Source: Candidatus Rokuibacteriota bacterium
Lineage (GTDB): Bacteria > Methylomirabilota > Methylomirabilia > Rokubacteriales > CSP1-6
Assembly: GCA_003220535.1 (NCBI GenBank)
Contig: QHSU01000066.1
Location: 62,001-126,000, forward strand
Direction: 5' to 3'
DNA: 64,000 nucleotides
Shown piece by piece: positions 19,562 through 28,304 of the stretch (positions are counted from its first letter, which is position 1; each line of letters starts with the position of its first letter). The translations under genes were made by a program, and so were the position numbers. The notes below the pieces were generated by a model that had not been told where the DNA came from, did no database searches, and saw only the letters and a list, made by a program, of their open reading frames with translations.

Positions 19562-19793
19562 CTTCTTTCTCACGGGTTCCGTTGGGGGGAGGCGGACGGG
19601 TGGCGCGGCGGGTCCCGGGGGTATGCAATCGGCTCCGTCACCCACTCGCCCGAATCGCAGCTCTTCGAGCTGCGGACGGGACGAGGGGGAACATGCGTGA
19701 TCCAAGCCTGAAGTGCTCGAGTGCCACCCGACCGATTCCGCTGCTCGCGCGAAGTGAGCCGCGCTCTGAGTGCCGTGGCCGGTTCACACGCAG
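19562..19793. other. Intergenic region with the inverted copy of the ligD palindrome core
   Basis: A 232-base gap between typA and the amidohydrolase. It contains a 60-base stretch (19630-19689) identical to the centre of the ligD-embedded palindrome. Short open frames here lack family resemblance and I do not call a gene. Confidence 0.7.
19630..19689 (+). repeat. 60-bp dispersed repeat, copy 1 (intergenic)
   Basis: Exact over 60 bases with the reverse complement of 34660-34719. It begins CGGCTCCGTCACCCACTCG and ends GACGAGGGGG. Inside, CGCAGCTC-TTC-GAGCTGCG (19657-19675) forms an 8-bp perfect stem with a 3-base loop. The long flanking arms seen at the ligD copy are absent here. Confidence 0.92.
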
Positions 19794-21403
19794 ATGATTT
19801 TGACCAACGGTCGGATTTACACGATCGAGGCTCGGAATCGCGTCGTCGACACGATCGTCGTGCGGGAGGGGCGCGTGGCGTTCGTCGGGCGTCGTGCGGA
19901 CGTCAATGCGCCGGCGGCGGAGGAGGTGGTCGATCTCGAGGGGCGGGCGGTGTTGCCGGGGCTCGTCGATGCTCATGGGCACTTGATGTATCTGGCGCGG
20001 GCACGGCTGACGCTCGACGCGGGTGGCGCGCGATCCGAGGCCGAGGTCGCCGAGCGCGTCGCCGCGCGGGCGGCCACGCTGCCCCGGGGCGAGTGGCTCG
20101 GCGGGCGCGGCTGGGACCAGAACCGGTGGCCGGACCGCCAGTGGCCGACGAAGACCTCGCTCGACCGCGCGGCGCCCCATCATCCGGTCGCGCTCACGCG
20201 AATCGACGGTCACGCGACGTGGGCGAACTCTGCGGCGCTCGCCGCTGCCGGGATCGACCGCGCGACGGCCGAGTCGGGCGGCGGTCGGATCCTGAAGGAC
20301 GCGCGGGGTGAGCCGACCGCGTGCTCATCGACACGGCCCAGCAGCTGCTTCAGCGCGCCGAGCCACGGCCCTCCTCCGAGCGCTTCGACCAGGCTGTCGA
20401 AGAGGCGATCGGCGAGTGCCTCGCCGCGGGGCTGACCGGGATCCACGAGATGGGCGTCGAGCTCTACGTCCTCGCTTCCTATCGCCGACTGGTCGAGCGC
20501 GGCCGGTTCCCCTTCCGGAACTACGCGGCGATCGCCGCGCGCTCGGCGACGACGTGGACCCACTACCGCGAGCAGGGCCCCGAGGCGATCGGCGACGCGC
20601 GCGTCGTGGTACGCGCCCTCAAGCTGATGGCCGACGGCGCTCTCGGCTCGCGGGGCGCGGCGCTCCACGATTCGTACTGCGACGATCCGGGTAATGCGGG
20701 GCTCGTCCTCATGCCGCCCGAGGAGATCACGCGCCTGACGCTCGAGGCGGCCGCGCGCGGCTTCCAGGTCTGCGTCCACGCGATCGGCGACCGTGCCAAC
20801 ACGCTGACGCTCGACGCGCTCGAGGCTGCGCTCGAGCGTGCCCCGTGGCCGGACCATCGCTTCCGCGTTGAGCACGCCCAGGTCCTGACCGAGCGCGACA
20901 TTCCCCGCTTCCACCGGCTGGGCGCGCTGCCGAGCATGCAGGCGACCCACTGCACGTCCGACATGGAGTGGGCGGCCGAGCGGCTCGGCCCGGAGCGGCT
21001 CCAGGGGGCCTACGCGTGGCGCTCGCTGCTCGCCACCGGTGTCGTCATCGCTGGCGGCTCGGACTTTCCCGTCGAGAGCCCGAGCCCGTTCCACGGCATC
21101 TACGCGGCGGTCGCGCGGCGCCCGCGAAGCGGCGAGGATCGCGGCTGGCAGCCGGAGCAGCGGATGACGCGCGAGGAAGCGGTGCGCTCCTTCACCGCCT
21201 GGAATGCCTACGCCTCGCGCCAGGAAGCGCTGCTCGGCTCGCTCGAGCCCGGCAAGCACGCCGATCTCGTCGTGCTCTCGGACGACGTGTTCACCTGCCC
21301 CGAGTCGCGCATCCCGGACATCACTCCCGTTCTCACTCTGGTCGCCGGCGAGATCGTCTTCCGTCGCCCCGCGTCTGGCGTTCAGCCGGGGGTGCGGGAG
21401 TAG
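19794..21403 (+). pseudogene. YtcJ-like amidohydrolase, single-base frameshift
   Basis: A metal-dependent amidohydrolase of the YtcJ (Amidohydro_3) family, about 535 residues if repaired. The first part (MILTNGRIYTIEARNRVVDT, VLPGLVDAHGHLMYL, GRGWDQNRW, RIDGHATWANSAAL) reads in one frame to about 20318. The rest (VLIDTAQQLLQR, KLMADGALGSRGAALHDSY, VCVHAIGDRANTLTLDALE, RVEHAQVL, GGSDFPVESPSP) reads in the next. Restoring one G at ACC(G)GCGTG, about 20318-20320, joins them as GEPTGVLIDTA. Either an assembly indel or a real recent lesion. The C-terminus and stop lie inside the left arm of an inverted repeat. Start could also be the GTG at 19770. Confidence 0.85.
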
Positions 21404-21532
21404 GGGTCCCGGGACCACGCGGCACGCGTCCGCTGCTCCTGGGCGGCTGGGCTCCATCCGGGCCCGCAACGTCCGTCGCCGCTTGACGGGAACGGGTCCC
21501 GCAACCCTACCCCCACACCCCCGGCTGAACGC
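21378..21532. repeat. Imperfect inverted repeat of about 38 bp, palindromic element B
   Basis: Left arm 21378-21416 and right arm 21495-21532 are near-complementary, with a few mismatches and one indel. Both arms share GCGTTCAGCCGGGGGTG in inverted orientation, and the spacer is 78 bases. The left arm encodes the last residues and stop codon of the amidohydrolase. The element lies between convergent genes, so it could terminate transcription from both sides, but its size and design resemble elements A and C. Confidence 0.8.
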
Positions 21533-21568
21533 GGGACAAGCGCCAGCGGAACCGTAGTCAGGGCGGCG

Positions 21569-22444
21569 TCAGAGGTGGAGGAGGGTGATTCCGGCGATGG
21601 TGATCGCGGCGCCGAGGAGCGCTCGGGGAGTTAGGCGCTCGCCGAGGAAGATGACCGCGAGGGGGATCGCGAACATCGGGGCCGTGGACGAGAGCACCGA
21701 GGCCACGGCGACGCCGGCGTACTTGACGCCCGCGACGAACATGACCGAGCTGACCGAGGTCAACGCGCCGAGCACCGCGATGCGCACACGCACCGCGCGG
21801 CTGCTCAGCGCCAGCGCCCTCGGAGCGGAGCGCGCCCAGGGCCAGAGCGCCGTCGCGGCCAGCGGCAGACGGATCGCTTGCGCCGTCACCGCGTCCATCT
21901 CGGAGAGCGGCGGCTTGACGAGGACCGTCGAGACCGCCCAGGCGAGCGATGCGAGCGCCGCCGTCCCCACTCCGAACCAGAACCGCTCCTCCGGCGCCCG
22001 CTCGGCCCACGGGGCGACGATGAGCGCGAGACCGGCCAGCGTGACGAGCGTCCCGACGGCGATCGGCAGGGTCACGGGCTCGTCGAGGAACACGGCGGCG
22101 ATGGCGGCGGCCCCCACGGGATAGGTCGTCGAAATCGTCATTGCGCGCCCGACGCCGAGCGCGCGCGTGCTCTCGAAGAAGACGGTGTCGCCGATGGCGA
22201 TCGCGGTCACGATCGAGACGGCCAGGAGCATCCACGCGCCGGCTGAGATCGTCGTGAACGCGGCCGTGCCGGCCGTCGCGAGCACCCAGAAGACGAGGAT
22301 CGCACCGCCGATCGTCGAGCGCACGGCGTTGACGGCCACCGAGCCGAGGTCGGGCAAGAGCGTACGCGCGATCAGGCTCGTCACCGCCCACATCAGCGCC
22401 GCGCCCAGCGAGGCGAGGGCGCCGAGCGTCGTCTCGGCGATCAT
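21569..22444 (-). CDS. EamA/DMT-family transporter
   Basis: A 291-residue membrane protein with about ten helices in two EamA repeats. The first repeat ends GRAMTISTTYPVGAAAIAAVFLDEPVTL; the second ends GVAVASVLSSTAPMFAIPLAVIFLGERLTP. This is the drug/metabolite transporter superfamily, usually exporters; the substrate is unknown. Start taken at the ATG at 22444. Convergent with the amidohydrolase and divergent from the hydrolase at 22526. Confidence 0.88.
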   Translation of the reverse strand: MIAETTLGALASLGAALMWAVTSLIARTLLPDLGSVAVNAVRSTIGGAILVFWVLATAGTAAFTTISAGAWMLLAVSIVTAIAIGDTVFFESTRALGVGRAMTISTTYPVGAAAIAAVFLDEPVTLPIAVGTLVTLAGLALIVAPWAERAPEERFWFGVGTAALASLAWAVSTVLVKPPLSEMDAVTAQAIRLPLAATALWPWARSAPRALALSSRAVRVRIAVLGALTSVSSVMFVAGVKYAGVAVASVLSSTAPMFAIPLAVIFLGERLTPRALLGAAITIAGITLLHL

Positions 22445-22525
22445 CGGGAGGGAGGCGGGGCAGCGTCCGGTCGAGCGGGGCCAGCCGCTCGACAACTCGG
22501 GCATCGCACGGCGAAGATCATACAC

Positions 22526-23368
22526 GTGAAGCTCGTCGTCTATGCCGCCGTCCTCGTCGGCGCATTCGTGCTGCTGAGCCTCGTGAGCTTCTGGCTCGCC
22601 GTGCGCCCACCGCGCATCGCCGTTCCCCTTCGGCCCGAGGAGTTCCGCCTGTCCGTCGAAGAGGTGACGATCACCGCCGACGACGGCGTGAAGCTCGCGG
22701 CGTGGCTCCTGCCCCGCGCGGGCGCGCCGGCGGTCGTGCTGCTCCACGGCTATCCCGCCGAGAAGGCCGACATGCTTCCGATCGCCGCGGCGCTGGCGCC
22801 GCGCTTCACCGTGCTCCTCCTCGACCAGCGCTACTTCGGGCAGAGCGGCGGACGCGCGACCACCATCGGCTTCCGGGAGCGCGGCGACCTGCGTCGGGCG
22901 ATCGACGTCCTCGCCGACCGCGGCTTCCGCGAGGTCGGCGTCTTCGGCTTCTCGCTGGGCGGCGCGGTGGCGCTGCTGACCGCGGCCGAGGATCCCCGCA
23001 TCCGCGCCGTCGCCGCCTACGCGCCGTTCGCCGATCTCACGACGCTCGGGCACGAGCTCTACGGTTGGCTCTGGGTGCTCAAGTATCCCTTCGTCGGGCT
23101 CCTGCGCGGCTGGTCTCTGCTCTTTTTCGGCCACGACATCACCGCGGTCTCGCCCGAGCGCGCCGCCGCGGCGGTCTCGGTGCCGGTCCTCCTCGTCGCC
23201 AGCCGCGAGGACGAGCAGATTCCGTTCGCCCACGCCGAGCGACTGCGCCGGGCGCTCGCCGACAACCCGAAGGCCGAGCTCGTGGTCATGGATCGGGGCC
23301 GCCACGGCGAGCTGCCCCGCGGGTTCGAGGCGCGCCTCGCGCAGTTTTTCCTGTTATATGTGAGGTGA
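22526..23368 (+). CDS. Membrane-anchored alpha/beta hydrolase
   Basis: A 280-residue serine hydrolase with one N-terminal helix (residues about 4-25) that should hold it at the membrane. Catalytic cues are LLHGYPAEKADM (oxyanion region), VFGFSLGGAVALL (nucleophile Ser), SREDEQIPFAHAERL (acid) and DRGRHGELP (His). Related proteins are annotated as dienelactone-hydrolase-like or BAAT-type; no substrate can be given. Starts at a GTG. Confidence 0.82.
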   Translation: MKLVVYAAVLVGAFVLLSLVSFWLAVRPPRIAVPLRPEEFRLSVEEVTITADDGVKLAAWLLPRAGAPAVVLLHGYPAEKADMLPIAAALAPRFTVLLLDQRYFGQSGGRATTIGFRERGDLRRAIDVLADRGFREVGVFGFSLGGAVALLTAAEDPRIRAVAAYAPFADLTTLGHELYGWLWVLKYPFVGLLRGWSLLFFGHDITAVSPERAAAAVSVPVLLVASREDEQIPFAHAERLRRALADNPKAELVVMDRGRHGELPRGFEARLAQFFLLYVR

Positions 23369-23407
23369 TGGAGTGGGGCCCCGCCGGCCGAGGCGCGGCT
23401 CTAAACT

Positions 23408-24307
23408 ATGGACCACGCCTACGCCGACGTGAACGGGATCCGCCTGCACTACGTGACCGTGGGCCGGGGGCCGCTCGTCGTGTTCGTCCACGGCTTTCCC
23501 GAATTCTGGTACGCGTGGCGGAACCAGCTGCGCGAGTTCGGGCGCGACCACCAGGCCGTCGCGCCGGACATGCGCGGCTACAACCTTTCCTCCAAGCCGG
23601 CCGACCTCGCTCAGTATCGCGTCGCCCACCTGGTCGAGGATCTCCGCGCCCTGGCGGCGCACCTCGGCCATGAGCGCTTCGCCCTCGTCGGCCACGACTG
23701 GGGCGGGGTCGTCGCGTGGGCGTTCGCGATCGCGCACCCCGAGCGTCTCGAGAAGCTGGTCATCGTCAACGCGCCCCATCCCGCGATCTTCGAGCGCGAG
23801 CTCCGCGAGAATCCCGCCCAGCAGAGCGCGAGCCGCTACATGCTGACCTTCCGCAGCCCGGAGGCCGAGGCAATCCTCGCGGCGAACAACTGTGCGCGGC
23901 TGGTCGAGTCGCTCAGCCGCGACCTCGGCGAGCACTTCACGGCCGCCGACCGCGCGATGTACCTCGAAGCCTGGTCGCAGCCGGGTGCCCTGACGGGCGG
24001 GCTCAACTACTATCGCGCGGCCGGCGTGGGCCCGCCGACGGCGGACGGAGCGCCGGCGCGCAGCTTCGGCGGCGACCCGTCGCGCCTGACCGTGCGGGTG
24101 CCCACGCTCGTGATCTGGGGCGAGCAGGATCGGGCGCTCCTCACCGGCAACCTCGACGGGCTGGAGCGCTTCGTGTCCGATCTGACGATCACGCGGGTTC
24201 CCGACGGCTCCCACTGGGTGATCCACCAGCATCCCGAGCTCGTCAACCGCCTGATCCGCGACTTCCTGACCGTCCGCGACGTGCCCGTCACGAAGGAGGC
24301 GCGATGA
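23408..24307 (+). CDS. Alpha/beta hydrolase, epoxide hydrolase / haloalkane dehalogenase type
   Basis: A 299-residue hydrolase. The nucleophile loop is VGHDWGGVVAWAFA, with Asp rather than Ser, which places it with epoxide hydrolases and dehalogenases. The oxyanion motif is FVHGFPEFWYAW, the acid is in IWGEQDRALL and the His in VPDGSHWVIHQHPE. A cap Tyr in GLNYYRAA favours epoxide hydrolase over dehalogenase. Its TGA overlaps the ATG of the alanine dehydrogenase gene. Confidence 0.87.
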   Translation: MDHAYADVNGIRLHYVTVGRGPLVVFVHGFPEFWYAWRNQLREFGRDHQAVAPDMRGYNLSSKPADLAQYRVAHLVEDLRALAAHLGHERFALVGHDWGGVVAWAFAIAHPERLEKLVIVNAPHPAIFERELRENPAQQSASRYMLTFRSPEAEAILAANNCARLVESLSRDLGEHFTAADRAMYLEAWSQPGALTGGLNYYRAAGVGPPTADGAPARSFGGDPSRLTVRVPTLVIWGEQDRALLTGNLDGLERFVSDLTITRVPDGSHWVIHQHPELVNRLIRDFLTVRDVPVTKEAR

Positions 24308-25416
24308 TCGTCGGCGTCCCTCGCGAGATCAAGCCGGGCGAGCAGCGGGTGGCGCTGACTCCCGCGGGCGCGCGCGCCCTGGTCGAGGCGGCTCACCGCG
24401 TGCTGGTCGAGCGCGGCGCCGGCGCCGGGAGCGGGATCCGCGACGACGAGTACACCGCGGTCGGCGCCGAGCTCGTCGCGGTCGACGACGTGTGGCAGCG
24501 CGCCGAGCTGGTGCTCAAGGTGAAGGAGCCGCTCGCGCCCGAGGTCAGGTACCTCAGGGCCGCTCAGATCCTCTTCACCTACCTCCATCTGGCGCCCGCG
24601 CCAGAGCTGACTCGCGCGCTCCGCGACACGAAGGCTATCGCGATCGCGTACGAGACGGTCCAGCGCGCCGACGGCAGCCTTCCGCTGCTCACGCCGATGA
24701 GCGAGGTCGCCGGACGCTTGTCGGTCCAGGAGGGCGCCTTCTACCTGGGCCGGGGGCACGGCGGCCGCGGCATCCTCCTCTCGGGCGTACCGGGCGTCCC
24801 GCCGGGCAACGTCGTGATCCTCGGCGCGGGCACGGCGGGGCTCAACGCCTGCAAGACCGCGGTCGGGCTCGGCGCCGACGTCTCGATCCTGGACGTGAAC
24901 CTCGACCGGCTGCGCCACGTGGACGATCTCTTCCGCGGCCAGGTGGTCACGCTGATGTCGAACAGCTTCAACATCGACCAGGTCGTCCGGCGCGCGGACC
25001 TGCTCATCGGTGCGGTGCTCGTCGCCGGGGCGCGCGCGCCGGTGCTGGTGACCAAAGAGATGGTCGCGCAGATGAAGGAAGGCTCCGTGATCGTGGACAT
25101 CGCGGTGGACCAGGGAGGCTGCGTCGCGACCATCCGCCCGACGACCTTGCTCGATCCCATCTACCTCGTCGGCGGCGTCGTCCACTACGGCGTCGCCAAC
25201 ATGCCTGCGCTCGTCCCGCGCACGTCGACCTTCGCGCTCACGAACGCGACGCTGCCGTACGTCCTCGAGCTGGCCGCGCGCGGCGTGGTGGCGGCGGTGC
25301 GCGCGAATCCCGCGCTGGCCAAGGGCGTCAACGTCTGGGGCGGGAAGGTCGTGCATCCGGCGGTCGCCGAGGCGCTCGGCGAGCCCCCGACACCGATCGA
25401 GGCGGCCCTGCGTTGA
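24304..25416 (+). CDS. ald: Alanine dehydrogenase
   Basis: A 370-residue NAD-dependent enzyme interconverting alanine with pyruvate and ammonia. The N-terminus MIVGVPREIKPGEQRVALTP, the substrate-site segments LVLKVKEPL and FTYLHLAP, the nucleotide fold VVILGAGTAGLNACKTA, and VDIAVDQGGC plus HYGVANMPALVPRTST match the family throughout. It is coupled by 4-bp overlaps both to the upstream hydrolase and to the downstream DUF72 gene. Confidence 0.95.
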   Translation: MIVGVPREIKPGEQRVALTPAGARALVEAAHRVLVERGAGAGSGIRDDEYTAVGAELVAVDDVWQRAELVLKVKEPLAPEVRYLRAAQILFTYLHLAPAPELTRALRDTKAIAIAYETVQRADGSLPLLTPMSEVAGRLSVQEGAFYLGRGHGGRGILLSGVPGVPPGNVVILGAGTAGLNACKTAVGLGADVSILDVNLDRLRHVDDLFRGQVVTLMSNSFNIDQVVRRADLLIGAVLVAGARAPVLVTKEMVAQMKEGSVIVDIAVDQGGCVATIRPTTLLDPIYLVGGVVHYGVANMPALVPRTSTFALTNATLPYVLELAARGVVAAVRANPALAKGVNVWGGKVVHPAVAEALGEPPTPIEAALR

Positions 25417-26117
25417 AGTTCCACGTCGGCACGTCGGGCTACAACTACCCGGAGTGGCGCGGGACGTTCTATCCCGACAAGCTGCCGGCCTCGAAGATGC
25501 TCGCGTACTACGTCGAGCGCTTCACCACCGTCGAGATCAACGCGACCTTCTATCGAATGCCGAAGGCCACGACCGTCGAGGGCTGGGCCGCCGCCGCGCC
25601 CGACGGCTTCACCTACGTCCTGAAGGCGCCGCAGCGCATCACCCACTTCGCCCGGCTCCACGGCGTGGAGGAGCCGCTGCGATACTTCTGCGACACCGCC
25701 CGGCTGCTCGGCGACAAGCTCGGCCCGCTGCTCTTCCAGCTTCCCCCGAACTTCAAGAAGGCGACCGACCGGCTCGGCGCGCTGCTCTCGCTGCTGCCCC
25801 CCGAGCTCCGCGTCGCCTTCGAGTTCCGTCACGAGAGCTGGTTCGACGACGAGGTCTACGCGCTGCTCCGGCCACGGAACGCCGCCCTCTGCATCGCCCA
25901 CACCGAGGAAGGCACGACACCGGTCGTCGCGACCGCGGACTTCGGCTACCTCCGGCTCCGCGCCCCCGAGTACCCCGACGACGACTTGCGGCGCTGGATC
26001 GAGACGATCGAGCGCGTCGACGCCAGCTGGCGCGATGCCTTCGTCTTCTTCAAGCACGAGGTTGGAGCCACGCGCCGCGCGTTGGCCTTGCAAAATCAAG
26101 TCCTTACGCACGCGTAG
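25413..26117 (+). CDS. DUF72 protein with C-terminus replaced by an integrated element
   Basis: A 234-residue TIM-barrel-like DUF72 protein (HVGTSGYNYPEWRGTFYP, VEINATFYRMP, LGPLLFQLPPNFK, AFEFRHESWFDDEVY, GYLRLRAPEY) of unknown function. The start is a TTG overlapping the ald stop. Family homology runs to DAFVFFKHE and then switches to an unrelated tail (VGATRRALALQNQVLTHA) at exactly the point where a 20-bp direct repeat occurs. The expected tail is found 4.6 kb away at 30676-30766. The gene was therefore split by site-specific integration and now uses element-supplied sequence to finish. Confidence 0.85.
   Translation: MKFHVGTSGYNYPEWRGTFYPDKLPASKMLAYYVERFTTVEINATFYRMPKATTVEGWAAAAPDGFTYVLKAPQRITHFARLHGVEEPLRYFCDTARLLGDKLGPLLFQLPPNFKKATDRLGALLSLLPPELRVAFEFRHESWFDDEVYALLRPRNAALCIAHTEEGTTPVVATADFGYLRLRAPEYPDDDLRRWIETIERVDASWRDAFVFFKHEVGATRRALALQNQVLTHA
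26042..26061 (+). repeat. attL-like 20-bp direct repeat
   Basis: CGTCTTCTTCAAGCACGAGG, identical to 30676-30695. It lies in the 3' part of the DUF72 gene, 43 bases from the stop codon of the recombinase fragment. This is the left boundary of the integrated element. Confidence 0.85.
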
Positions 26118-26598
26118 CCCGTCTCGCTGTCCGCGATTTGTCCGTGTTCAGGGGCATCACTTTCGCGGCCCGCCGCTGGGCGTGGTAGGCCTCCGTCGCC
26201 TGGAGGGCCTGCCGCTGGTCCTCGTGGTCGGTGATGTTGTACCGCTGGAAGACGAGCCGCGACTGGTGACCGCTGATGGTCATCGCCACGCCCTCGGCGA
26301 CGCCCGCCCGCGGCATGTTGCGGACTGCGGAGCGTCGAAGGTCGTGAATCGAGACGCCAGCGAAGGAGCGCCAGCCGGTCGGGCTACGGCGCTTCTCTTC
26401 GGCAATGCCGACCGTCTCGCACGCCGCCCGCCAGTGCCTCCGTAGCCCGTCCGTCACGCGTCGCCCGTTCCGGTGGAAGAGATACGCGCAGTCCAGCCGC
26501 CGGCCGGCCCACCATTTCTCCACGAGCTCGTGGAGTCGGCCCCCGAGCGCGATCGTGCGCGGCTCGCCGTTCTTGCTGTCCGGCAGGCGGATCTCCAC
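26104..26598 (-). pseudogene. Tyrosine recombinase/integrase, 5'-truncated
   Basis: C-terminal catalytic half of a phage-type integrase. It has VSIHDLRRSAVRNM (the HxLRR box), MTISGHQSRLVFQRYNI (GH box and the nucleophilic Tyr) and a preceding RLPDSKNGEPRTIALGG strand. The N-terminal DNA-binding domain and the first catalytic Arg region, normally just before the DSKNGEPRT strand, are absent: the frame stays open to 26817 but upstream sequence has no family resemblance. It reads toward the left repeat, as expected for an integrase next to att. Likely inactive. Confidence 0.75.
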
Positions 26599-27259
26599 GT
26601 CTGCTAGACGGCAAGAGGAGCAAGAAACAGGCAGAGACTGAGAACGAGCCCGATCAGCCGCATGGGATGTCTCGGTGGAGGACGGCTGGCGGGAGTCTAG
26701 CTGAACTCTGGGACGCGTACCTGCACAGCGCCGAATGAGTACGTCAGCGTCGGGCGATGCAGACGTCCTTGGCGCCGCGCGGGAGCACGTTCCGAACGCG
26801 ACACTCGCCTCTCTCATCCGCCACCAGGCTTGTCCACATGCCCACGGTTGTTCACAACATTAAAATCGCCTGGATTGGTGCGGTCTCACGGTCGACGTCC
26901 CAGAAAAATGACGGTCTGCTGCACCGACGGGGGCGTCGTCCACAAATTCTGATCTCTTTACGGGCTCGCGCGTGGCCCAGGCGTCCCCCGCCCGCCATTG
27001 ACGCGGGTAAATGAAGTCTTGACAGCCTGGTCGGCCCGCCCACATCGTCCGCAGACTTGGTTCGTTCGGCAGCGTCGTGTCGGAGTGTGGTCCAAAGGGG
27101 TGGCGTGGAGTGGTTTCTAGACGCGAGTCTCTGCGTGGCACCGCAGGCGGGGGCTGCCGTCGAGGCTCTGCAAAGTCGATCGACCTCGCGCGACTCGGGA
27201 TCGATGGTCGTCGTGAACGTTCATGGCCTTGCGCGGCCGCTGCGCTGACTGGTGGTTTC
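26599..27259. other. Element interior without a recognisable gene
   Basis: About 660 bases. Several short frames are open on both strands but none shows a family motif, a good ribosome site or conserved-looking composition. The stretch near 26840-26880 is locally AT-rich. I see no promoter, repeat or RNA gene I can defend. Confidence 0.5.
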
Positions 27260-27448
27260 ATGAGCACGTTCTTCAGGGCCCTCGAGCAAGCGGAGCAGGA
27301 TCGAGCGCGGCGTCACCCGACGGCGCTGTCGGAGCCCGCGAGTGAGCGGAGGCCTTCTCGGCTGAGAGCCGCAAAGGGCTCGAACAGCTCAAGCTACTTT
27401 TCGACTACGCAAAGTTTGATATTGGCCTGTACATCACGGTGGGGATGA
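27260..27448 (+). pseudogene. N-terminal fragment resembling a polysaccharide-export tyrosine kinase
   Basis: Opens MSTFFRALEQAEQDRARRHP, a start I associate with CapD/CpsD-type tyrosine kinases in related high-GC genomes, but diverges after about 25 residues into low-complexity sequence. No Walker motif follows. Treated as a gene fragment; the identification is weak. Confidence 0.35.
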
Positions 27449-27693
27449 TCTTCGCCACTGCGCTTGCATTTGAGCCGGCGGTGTTCAAGTTTCACAGAGG
27501 CTTTCTAAGCCTCGCTGTAGGCTTCATCTGCCTCGCTGGAATAGCGGCCGGGATTATCGCGAGTCGCTGTGCGCATTTCACGAGCCAGAGCGAGCTTTGG
27601 GCGGCAAAATTTGGACCGTTCCGATGGAGTTGCCTCAAAGGAGAAAGCTGGACGTACGTACAACATTTCTGTTGCATTCAGGGAAGCTGTTGA
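27346..27693 (+). pseudogene. Two-helix membrane protein fragment, 5' end missing
   Basis: A frame open from a stop at 27343-27345 to 27693. It reads GLEQLKLLFDYAKFDIGLYI, then two hydrophobic helices (TVGMIFATALAFEP; FLSLAVGFICLAGIAAGII) and a cytoplasmic-looking tail. The convincing part begins before the first usable start (ATG 27445 or GTG 27439), so the 5' end was probably lost when it was joined to the preceding fragment. Function unknown. Confidence 0.4.
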
Positions 27694-27706
27694 AGTTGGG
27701 GGACTC

Positions 27707-27910
27707 ATGGCCTATAGCGTTAACCTTCCTGACATGTTTCATCGGTCCGCCACTTTCGTAGACAAAATCCTCAAGGGTGCGAAGCCTGCCGATCTCCCTA
27801 TGGAGCAGCCCACGAAGTTCGAGTTAGTCGTCAACCTCAAGACCGCGAAGGCGCTCGGCCTGACGATCCCGCACTCTCTGCTGCTCCGGGCGGACCAAGT
27901 GCTCGAATAG
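27707..27910 (+). pseudogene. C-terminal fragment of an ABC_sub_bind periplasmic protein
   Basis: Sixty-seven codons matching only the end of the family represented in full at 42364-43350: compare ATFVDKILKGAKPADLP and PTKFELVVNLKTAKALGLT with the full-length protein's YVDRILKGAKPGELP and PTKFELVVNLKTARAIGLT. Signal peptide and ligand lobes are missing. A remnant carried into, or left inside, the element. Confidence 0.75.
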
Positions 27911-28051
27911 CCCGTGCTCGACTAACGCGCCCAGCTCCTGAGAGCAGCACTCGCCTTCTCGGGGCTTTCTCTGCCGTCGTACGACCGCGCCCTCTGGGCT
28001 CTCCGTTCCTGGCTCGATTCCTGGTCCGGCATCGGGCGGGTGGCGGTCGGG

Positions 28052-28243
28052 ATGGCCCGGCAGGGCTACGACCTGCAACTCACCCGGTACGACGAGAAGG
28101 GCTGGCGAGCCACCTTCTACACGAGCGGGGTGGAGCACTCGCCCACGAGTGCTACGGGCAGCGCATGGGAGCGCGCGCCGTGGCACGCGGTCCAGGGTGC
28201 GGCGTGGGAGGCGTTGAGGCGCGCGGAGGGGAATGAAGCCTGA
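28052..28243 (+). CDS. Small hypothetical protein
   Basis: Sixty-three residues from the ATG at 28052 (a GTG at 28040 would add four). It reads MARQGYDLQLTRYDEKGWRA, then FYTSGVEHSPTSATGSAWE and a helical WHAVQGAAWEALRRAEG tail. The periodic hydrophobic pattern and compact alpha/beta-like layout look like a real small protein, but I do not recognise a family. Confidence 0.5.
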   Translation: MARQGYDLQLTRYDEKGWRATFYTSGVEHSPTSATGSAWERAPWHAVQGAAWEALRRAEGNEA

Positions 28244-28304
28244 GCGGCGGTTGCTTCGACGAGGCGCTAGATCACATGGTCAGCAACTCCACGATTGCGC
28301 CGCG

